From Acidobacteriaceae bacterium (GTDB taxonomy: Bacteria; Acidobacteriota; Terriglobia; Terriglobales; Acidobacteriaceae), in contig DAICZO010000197.1 in NCBI GenBank assembly GCA_027311125.1, positions 1-10,081 on the forward strand: DNA of 10,081 nt. Reading direction: 5' to 3'. Positions 6,733-10,081 of the stretch are shown here, piece by piece (within the stretch, counting starts at the first letter, position 1; each line of letters begins with the position of its first letter). A model generated the notes under the pieces. That model saw only the letters and a list, made by a program, of their open reading frames with translations. It did not search any database and was not told the origin of the DNA. Both the position numbers and the translations under genes were made by a program.

Positions 6733-6750
6733 GTCTGATAGCCTTTGAGT

Positions 6751-7605
6751 ATGAACGACGAGACGATTGTGATTCCGGTATCGGCAGCGGTGATGCCCGG
6801 TCTGAAGGTGGCGATTCTTGGCGCCGGCAAGATGGGCGGCATCCTGCTGCAGGGTTTTTTGAAGAACAACCTGGTGGCACTGGAGAATGTGTTCGCGACC
6901 GTGCAGCACCCGGACCGGGCCCAGGCGTTGTCGGTGCAGTTTGGCGTTGAGGTGACGACCGACAACCTGGAGGCAGCGCGCCAGGCGGACGTGATTCTGC
7001 TGGGCGTAAAGCCGATCCAGGTGCCGGACCTGATTGCACAGATCAAGCCGGTGCTCTCGGCCCAGAAGGTGCTGCTCTCGTTCGCGGCCTCGGTGAAGAC
7101 ACGCTCGATTGAAGATTGTGCGGGATGCGAACTCGGCGTGATTCGCGCGATGCCGAATACGCCCGCCATGATTGGTGCCGGCGTAACGGCGCTGTGCGGT
7201 GGACGCTTTGTGACCCCGGAGCAGATGGCCGTGGCGCAGCGCATCTTCCAGACGGTGGGCCGGACGGTGGTGGTCGACGAGAAGCACATGGATGCGGTGA
7301 CGGGCTTGTCCGGATCGGGTCCGGCGTTCCTGTACATCATCATCGAGGCGCTGGCGGAAGCTGGCGTAAACGTTGGTCTGCCGCGAGATGTTGCCACGCT
7401 GCTGGCGGCCCAGACCACTCTGGGTTCTGCCCGGATGGTGTTGGAGACGGGTTACCACCCGGCGCTACTGAAGGACGCGGTGACGACTCCGGCAGGCTGT
7501 ACCGTAGACGGAATTCTGGAGCTGGAAGAAGGTGGCTTGCGGGTCACGCTGATCAAGGCCGTAAAGCGGGCCACTCAGCGAGCCAAGGAATTGGCGGCCG
7601 GATAG
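6751..7605 (+). CDS. proC: Pyrroline-5-carboxylate reductase ProC
   Basis: Cytoplasmic enzyme for the last step of proline synthesis, reducing 1-pyrroline-5-carboxylate to proline with NAD(P)H. The 284 residues match the family (about 270-280). Seen: Rossmann loop GAGKMG 24-29; LGVKPIQ; IRAMPNTPAMIGAGVTAL; GLSGSGPAF 185-193; and the C-terminal P5CR signature around KDAVTTPAGCTVDGI (241-255), where the common PGGTT is PAGCT. ATG 6751 is preferred to TTG 6745. ATG 6793 (MPGLKVAILGAG) would give a more typical short N-terminus and cannot be excluded, because neither has a good Shine-Dalgarno. It sits 18 bp after the DUF885 stop, so translation may depend on coupling with that gene. All catalytic-core blocks are intact. 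Confidence 0.95.
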   Translation: MNDETIVIPVSAAVMPGLKVAILGAGKMGGILLQGFLKNNLVALENVFATVQHPDRAQALSVQFGVEVTTDNLEAARQADVILLGVKPIQVPDLIAQIKPVLSAQKVLLSFAASVKTRSIEDCAGCELGVIRAMPNTPAMIGAGVTALCGGRFVTPEQMAVAQRIFQTVGRTVVVDEKHMDAVTGLSGSGPAFLYIIIEALAEAGVNVGLPRDVATLLAAQTTLGSARMVLETGYHPALLKDAVTTPAGCTVDGILELEEGGLRVTLIKAVKRATQRAKELAAG

Positions 7606-7620
7606 CGACACCCCGCCTTT

Positions 7621-7638
7621 GCGGCCTGCGCTGGCCGC
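7621..7638 (+). repeat. GC-rich hairpin between proC and ctaA
   Basis: GCGGCC (7621-7626), six-base loop TGCGCT, GGCCGC (7633-7638): a perfect 6-bp all-GC stem starting 15 bp after the proC stop. No T-run follows, so intrinsic termination is unlikely. It ends 1 bp before the TAGAAT hexamer and may pause transcription, stabilise the proC mRNA 3' end or mark a protein site. Confidence 0.5.
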
Positions 7639-7639
7639 G

Positions 7640-7645
7640 TAGAAT
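7640..7645 (+). promoter_or_regulatory. -10-like hexamer TAGAAT just before ctaA
   Basis: TAGAAT ends 6 bases before the ctaA ATG at 7652, so a start at the usual +7 offset would fall on the ATG itself, giving a leaderless mRNA. A weak TTGCGG (7619-7624) lies 15 bp upstream. The call is based on hexamer match and position only. Confidence 0.35.
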
Positions 7646-7651
7646 AAGGTC

Positions 7652-8608
7652 ATGGCTACGGCAACAACGGTAATGCGGAAGCAAGCTCCAACGTCCCTGG
7701 TGCGCTATGCGTGGGGCGTAGTCTGGTACAACGTGCTGGTCATTCTGTGGGGTGCGCTGGTGCGGGCGACCAAGTCCGGCGCGGGCTGTGGCAACCACTG
7801 GCCACTGTGCAACGGGCAGGTGATTCCGCTGTCGCCACGTATCGATACGATCATTGAATTTACTCACCGCTGTATGACCGGCGGATCGACCTTTGTCGTG
7901 ATCGGCCTGCTGGTGTGGAGCTTCCGCGCTACGATTCGGGGACAGGCGGCACGGGTGATGGCAGTGGCCTCCATGCTGCTGCTGCTGAACGAAGCCTTTC
8001 TGGGTGCGCTGCTGGTAAAACTGGGCTACGTGACTGGCAACCAGTCCATGGGACGCGTGGTGCTGCTCTCGATCCACCTGAGCAACACGCTGCTGCTGAT
8101 GGGTGCGCTGACCATGACGGCGATCCTGCTGCGGAGCGGACAGATGTGGCGTGAACTGGGTGTGCGCGGGGGGCGCAAACTGTGGGCGTTGCTGGGTCTT
8201 TCGGCGACAATGGTGGTTGGGGTGAGCGGTTCGCTGGCGGCCCTGGGCGACACGCTGTTTCCTTCGTCGTCGCTGAGCGCGGCCTTTGCGCAGGACTTCG
8301 CCGCCGGATCACCCTGGCTGTTGCGTTTGCGTGGCGTACACCCGGGGAGTGCCCTCATCTCCGCCATCTTTGTGCTGTGGCTGGTGGCGCAGGGCCGACG
8401 CGCAGGTGCTGGCAGACTCGCCTCCGCGGTGGTGGTGCTGCTGGTATTCCAGTGTGCGCTGGGTGTGGCGGATGTGTTGTTGCTGGCGCCGGTGTGGATG
8501 CAGATTGTGCATCTGCTGGGGGCGGATGTTTACTGGATTGCGCTGATTACCCTGGCCGCCAGAGTGGTTTGGCCGGACACGGATGCGATGCAGGTGTCTG
8601 CACGCTGA
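7652..8608 (+). CDS. ctaA: Heme A synthase CtaA / COX15 family
   Basis: Inner-membrane enzyme that oxidises the C8 methyl of heme O to the formyl group of heme A for aa3-type cytochrome oxidase. It has 318 aa and about eight hydrophobic segments, as expected for CtaA (about 300-310 aa). Diagnostic residues: the extracytoplasmic Cys pair C46/C53 in GAGCGNHWPLC, spaced as in Bacillus CtaA; E69 and H72 in EFTHR; H142 in IHLSNT; H230 in GVHPGS; and H287 in QIVHLLGADVYW. These are the four heme-ligand histidines and the catalytic glutamate. The second Cys pair of some Firmicute enzymes is missing from the third outer loop. ATG 7652 has only AAGG 2 nt away; M8 (7673) is an alternative. No ctaB or cox genes are in view, so the gene is separated from its oxidase cluster or the cluster lies elsewhere. 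Confidence 0.94.
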   Translation: MATATTVMRKQAPTSLVRYAWGVVWYNVLVILWGALVRATKSGAGCGNHWPLCNGQVIPLSPRIDTIIEFTHRCMTGGSTFVVIGLLVWSFRATIRGQAARVMAVASMLLLLNEAFLGALLVKLGYVTGNQSMGRVVLLSIHLSNTLLLMGALTMTAILLRSGQMWRELGVRGGRKLWALLGLSATMVVGVSGSLAALGDTLFPSSSLSAAFAQDFAAGSPWLLRLRGVHPGSALISAIFVLWLVAQGRRAGAGRLASAVVVLLVFQCALGVADVLLLAPVWMQIVHLLGADVYWIALITLAARVVWPDTDAMQVSAR

Positions 8609-8651
8609 GGCTGCAATCAACATCGTGGCGGGCATCGACCTGAGACCAATA

Positions 8652-8688
8652 AAAACGGCGCGAATCTCATTCGAGATCGCGCCGTTTT
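8652..8688. terminator. Bidirectional intrinsic terminator between ctaA and the LEA-like gene
   Basis: AAAACGGCGCG (8652-8662) pairs perfectly with CGCGCCGTTTT (8678-8688). After a one-base bulge (A8663), ATCTC pairs with GAGAT around the loop ATTC. The A-run on one side and T-run on the other give a U-tract on both strands. It serves ctaA (stop 44 bp upstream) and the minus-strand frame whose ancestral stop is at 8701-8703, 12 bp away. Confidence 0.88.
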
Positions 8689-8700
8689 GCAGTGAGCAGA

Positions 8701-8853
8701 CTACTTTCCGTCTACCTTCTCCCCTAGCTTTTTGGTTTCGTTTACGGATTTGTGATACGCCTTATCGGTGGCGTGGGCGGTGTCCTTCGCGGCGACCTTG
8801 GTGTCGTGGGCGCTGGCATCCGCGGAGTGATCAGTAGCGGCGGCGGTCTTGTG
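8701..8853 (-). pseudogene. In-frame 3' remnant of the LEA-like gene beyond an amber codon
   Basis: After the TAG at 8856-8854 the same frame stays open for 50 codons (from HKTAAATDH to KKLGEKVDGK) and ends at TAG 8703-8701, 12 bp from the terminator. This stretch continues the repeats of the upstream gene: the rest of the second 33-residue unit and a third, diverging unit with a charged C-terminal cap. In the first and third units the amber position is Tyr (TAC and TAT). The simplest reading is one C-to-G change in a TAC codon of a 147-aa ancestor. It is unlikely to be translated on its own; amber suppression or a sequencing error are the alternatives. Confidence 0.75.
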
Positions 8854-8982
8854 CTATGCCTTTTTCGTCACGTGCGCTGTGTCCTTAGCGGCGACCTTGG
8901 TGTCGTGCGCGGTGGCATCAGCGGCGTGATCGGTGGCGGCGGCGGTCTTGTGGTAGGCCTTCTTCGTCGCGTGCGCGGTGTC
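8701..8982 (-). repeat. 99-bp tandem coding repeats (2 full units plus 1 partial)
   Basis: On the minus strand, units run 8982-8884, 8883-8785 and 8784-8701 (partial, diverging after 13 residues). Each full unit is 33 codons, or three hendecads, starting at Asp-Thr-Ala-His. Units 1 and 2 differ at a handful of codons (A5V, Tyr10 to stop, A20S, T24S). This points to recent duplication or gene conversion between units. Confidence 0.85.
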
Positions 8983-9144
8983 GTGAGCAGCAGCCTCGGT
9001 GGCGTGCGCGGTATCCTTGGCAGCGTCCTTGGTGGCAGCGCCGGCACTCTTCATATCCTGCGAGGCGGTCTGGGCGCCCAGGGTGGTGGTGGCAAGGGTA
9101 AGAGCAGTTGCAAAGGCGAGACTAGTGATGGTGCGGACGTTCAT
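8854..9144 (-). CDS. Small exported protein of LEA-like 11-residue repeats (probably truncated)
   Basis: 96-aa product with a Sec-type signal peptide (MNVRTITSLAFATALTLATTTLGA, likely cleaved near LGA-QT) and a mature part made almost wholly of Ala, Thr, Lys, Asp and His. The mature sequence falls into hendecads with the pattern x-T-A-x-x-T-x-x-A-x-x (DTAHATEAAAH, DTAHATKKAYH, KTAAATDHAAD, ATAHDTKVAAK), the periodicity of group-3 LEA proteins (TAQAAKEKAGE type), which form amphipathic helices on drying. A protective or envelope role is inference from that pattern. AAGGAG 7 nt before ATG 9144 gives a strong start, so the longer frame from 9240 is not used. The gene stops at an amber codon inside a repeat, while the frame continues to 8701; the intact form would have 147 aa. 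No known family is recognised by name. Confidence 0.75.
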   Translation of the reverse strand: MNVRTITSLAFATALTLATTTLGAQTASQDMKSAGAATKDAAKDTAHATEAAAHDTAHATKKAYHKTAAATDHAADATAHDTKVAAKDTAHVTKKA

Positions 9145-9181
9145 GAACGATCTCCTTGGTAGGCCTTGGTGCGCCGTACCC

Positions 9182-9187
9182 AGTGTA
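9182..9187 (-). promoter_or_regulatory. -10-like hexamer TACACT before the LEA-like gene
   Basis: On the minus strand TACACT lies 37 bp before the ATG at 9144, followed by a leader with the AAGGAG site. No clear -35 is present. It is the fifth TA[C/G]A[A/C]T hexamer placed before a gene in this window. Confidence 0.35.
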
Positions 9188-9254
9188 GATGCAAGCACGG
9201 TGCTGTATGGTGGCCAGGGGTAGAAATCGACGGGAAGCACGAGAGGGGCGGGTT

Positions 9255-9270
9255 AAGTAAAGGTTTACTT
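9255..9270. promoter_or_regulatory. Palindrome overlapping the symporter promoter (operator candidate)
   Basis: AAGTAAA-GG-TTTACTT: perfect 7-bp arms with a 2-bp centre, AT-rich in a GC-rich context. Its right arm overlaps the -35 box TTTACA (9269-9274). The size and symmetry suit a dimeric helix-turn-helix repressor. It loosely recalls LacI-type GTAAA..TTTAC operators, but the regulator cannot be named from sequence. Confidence 0.55.
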
Positions 9271-9298
9271 TACACGGCTGCGACGCTCTGTATATAGT
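9269..9298 (+). promoter_or_regulatory. Sigma70-type promoter for the SSS symporter gene
   Basis: TTTACA (9269-9274) and TATAGT (9293-9298) are 18 bp apart; an alternative -10, TATATA (9291-9296), is at 16 bp. Expected initiation is near 9305, leaving a leader of about 138 nt before ATG 9443. This is the best two-box promoter in the window. Confidence 0.6.
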
Positions 9299-9394
9299 GA
9301 CAACGTTAGCTAAACTGCACGCTGGAGTGTGTTCCCACCTGCGTCTGGCTGATGGCTCCAGGCTGCGCTCGTCACCGATTTCGATGGAGAGGAT

Positions 9395-9429
9395 GTTGCA
9401 CCAGTTTGCAGGTAAAGCTGGGTTGCAAC
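9395..9429 (+). other. Hairpin in the symporter mRNA leader
   Basis: GTTGCACCAG (9395-9404) pairs with CTGG (9418-9421) and TGCAAC (9424-9429), with a GT bulge and a 13-base loop. It ends 13 nt before the ATG at 9443, across the place a ribosome site would occupy, and no Shine-Dalgarno is visible there. A second, weaker pairing in the leader is CTGGAG 9322-9327 with CTCCAG 9356-9361. I do not recognise a known riboswitch. Apart from this, the promoter and the palindrome, I see nothing else in the 298-bp gap 9145-9442. Confidence 0.4.
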
Positions 9430-9442
9430 TGTCAAACGATGT

Positions 9443-10081
9443 ATGTCATTTCCCGCGGCTCTGTTCCTGCTCTCCGGCCAGCAATTGACCAAGCTGTCGC
9501 CGGTCGATGTGCTGATCCTGGTGCTGTACTTCGCGCTGGTGGTCTTTATCGGTTTCTATGCCAAGGGTAAGGCCAACACCAGCGAAGACTTCTTTCTGGC
9601 TGGACGCGAGATGACGGCGTGGATCGCCGGGCTCAGCTTTGTCTCGGCAAACCTGGGGTCGCTGGAGTTGATGGGTTGGGCGGGTTCGGCCTATCAGTAT
9701 GGCATTCTGGCAGCGCACTGGTACTGGATCGGCGCGATTCCGGCGATGCTGTTTCTGGGTATCGTGATGATGCCGTTCTACTACATCTCGAAGACCCACT
9801 CGGTGCCGGGGTATCTGCACCTGCGCTTCGGTGAAGGCGCGCGGGCGTTAAGCGCAGTCTCCTTTGCGCTGATGACCATCCTGATGAGCGGCGTGAATAT
9901 GTATGCCATGGCCGTGGTGATGCAGACGATTCTGGGCTGGAATATCACGTTCAGCATCTGGGTCGGTGCGGGTACGGTTGCGCTCTATGTGATGCTGGGG
10001 GGATTGCGATCCGCCATTATCAACGAGGTGCTGCAGTTTGTGTTGATCTGGGCGGGCGCTGCGATGATTCCGATACTTGGC
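9443..10081 (+). CDS. Sodium:solute symporter (SSS family, vSGLT-like), N-terminal part (partial, 3' end outside window)
   Basis: Inner-membrane cotransporter of TC family 2.A.21, importing a sugar or other small solute with sodium. The 213 visible residues cover about the first 5-6 membrane segments. Typical blocks: VDVLILVLYFALVVFIGFYA (about 21-40), FFLAGREMTAWIAGLSFVSANLGSLELMGWAG (50-81), YQYGILAAHWYWIGAIPAM, KTHSVPGYLHLRFG (117-130), and GGLRSAIINEVLQFVLIWAG (186-205), the position of the SSS GG.....TD..Q motif, here with N-E for T-D. The AGR..TAW and SANLG..E segments match sugar-type (SGLT) rather than proline-type members; the substrate is not determinable. ATG 9443 is the first in-frame ATG after a stop at 9413-9415, but it lacks a Shine-Dalgarno; TTG 9485 is an alternative. 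The gene is driven by the 9269-9298 promoter with a palindromic operator candidate. Confidence 0.92.
   Translation, partial: MSFPAALFLLSGQQLTKLSPVDVLILVLYFALVVFIGFYAKGKANTSEDFFLAGREMTAWIAGLSFVSANLGSLELMGWAGSAYQYGILAAHWYWIGAIPAMLFLGIVMMPFYYISKTHSVPGYLHLRFGEGARALSAVSFALMTILMSGVNMYAMAVVMQTILGWNITFSIWVGAGTVALYVMLGGLRSAIINEVLQFVLIWAGAAMIPILG

Noticed and set aside
7621..7638. Intrinsic terminator between proC and ctaA
   Set aside because: A perfect GC stem but no T-run on either strand after it.
8701..8982. Possible CRISPR-like or intergenic satellite array
   Set aside because: The 99-bp units are contiguous, have no spacers and are multiples of three that keep an open frame, so they are coding repeats.
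8752..9162. Plus-strand frame with Gly/Val-rich repeats opposite the LEA-like gene
   Set aside because: It merely mirrors the 99-bp repeats; it has no ribosome site, while the minus-strand frame has AAGGAG and a signal peptide.

Overview
The window looks like ordinary chromosome from a GC-rich soil-type bacterium, most probably an Acidobacteriota member (Terriglobia: Terriglobus/Granulicella/Edaphobacter-like). This is inferred from gene content (DUF885 metallopeptidase, bacilliredoxin, CtaA heme A synthase, a vSGLT-like SSS symporter), the strongly G-ending codon use and the gene mix. I see no rRNA, tRNA, IS element, CRISPR array or prophage gene.

Layout. Positions 1-2038 (+) hold a molybdate ABC importer operon: the 3' end of modA, modB, and a short modC without the C-terminal TOBE/Mop domain. 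modC meets murB (-, 2035-3147) tail to tail, and both stop codons lie in one CTAG. A short divergent promoter region separates murB from a bacilliredoxin gene (+, 3235-3660), which ends in a clear intrinsic terminator (3687-3730). Next come an AAA+/Fis-HTH regulator of the sigma54-activator family without a recognisable GAFTGA loop (3779-4819), a secreted DUF885 zinc metallopeptidase (4903-6732), proC (6751-7605) and the heme A synthase ctaA (7652-8608). A bidirectional terminator (8652-8688) separates ctaA from a small minus-strand gene for an exported, LEA-like protein built of 11-residue repeats. The last gene is the N-terminal part of a sodium/solute symporter (9443 to the window end), with a palindrome overlapping a good promoter and a leader of about 140 nt.

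How the genes work together. ModA, ModB and ModC form one transporter: periplasmic binding protein, membrane permease and ATPase. The other genes are mostly single housekeeping functions (cell-wall precursor synthesis, thiol redox, proline synthesis, cytochrome oxidase cofactor) and do not form one pathway.

Most notable observations: (1) the LEA-like gene has an in-frame amber codon exactly where its sister repeats encode Tyr, and the frame stays open for 50 more codons to a stop beside the terminator, so it is probably a recently truncated gene; (2) the regulator keeps its ATPase motifs but has lost GAFTGA; (3) the symporter has a palindrome/promoter/leader arrangement; (4) a recurrent TA[C/G]A[A/C]T -10-like hexamer precedes five genes, in two cases so close to the ATG that translation may be leaderless. 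I found no convincing new multi-gene defence or mobile system.
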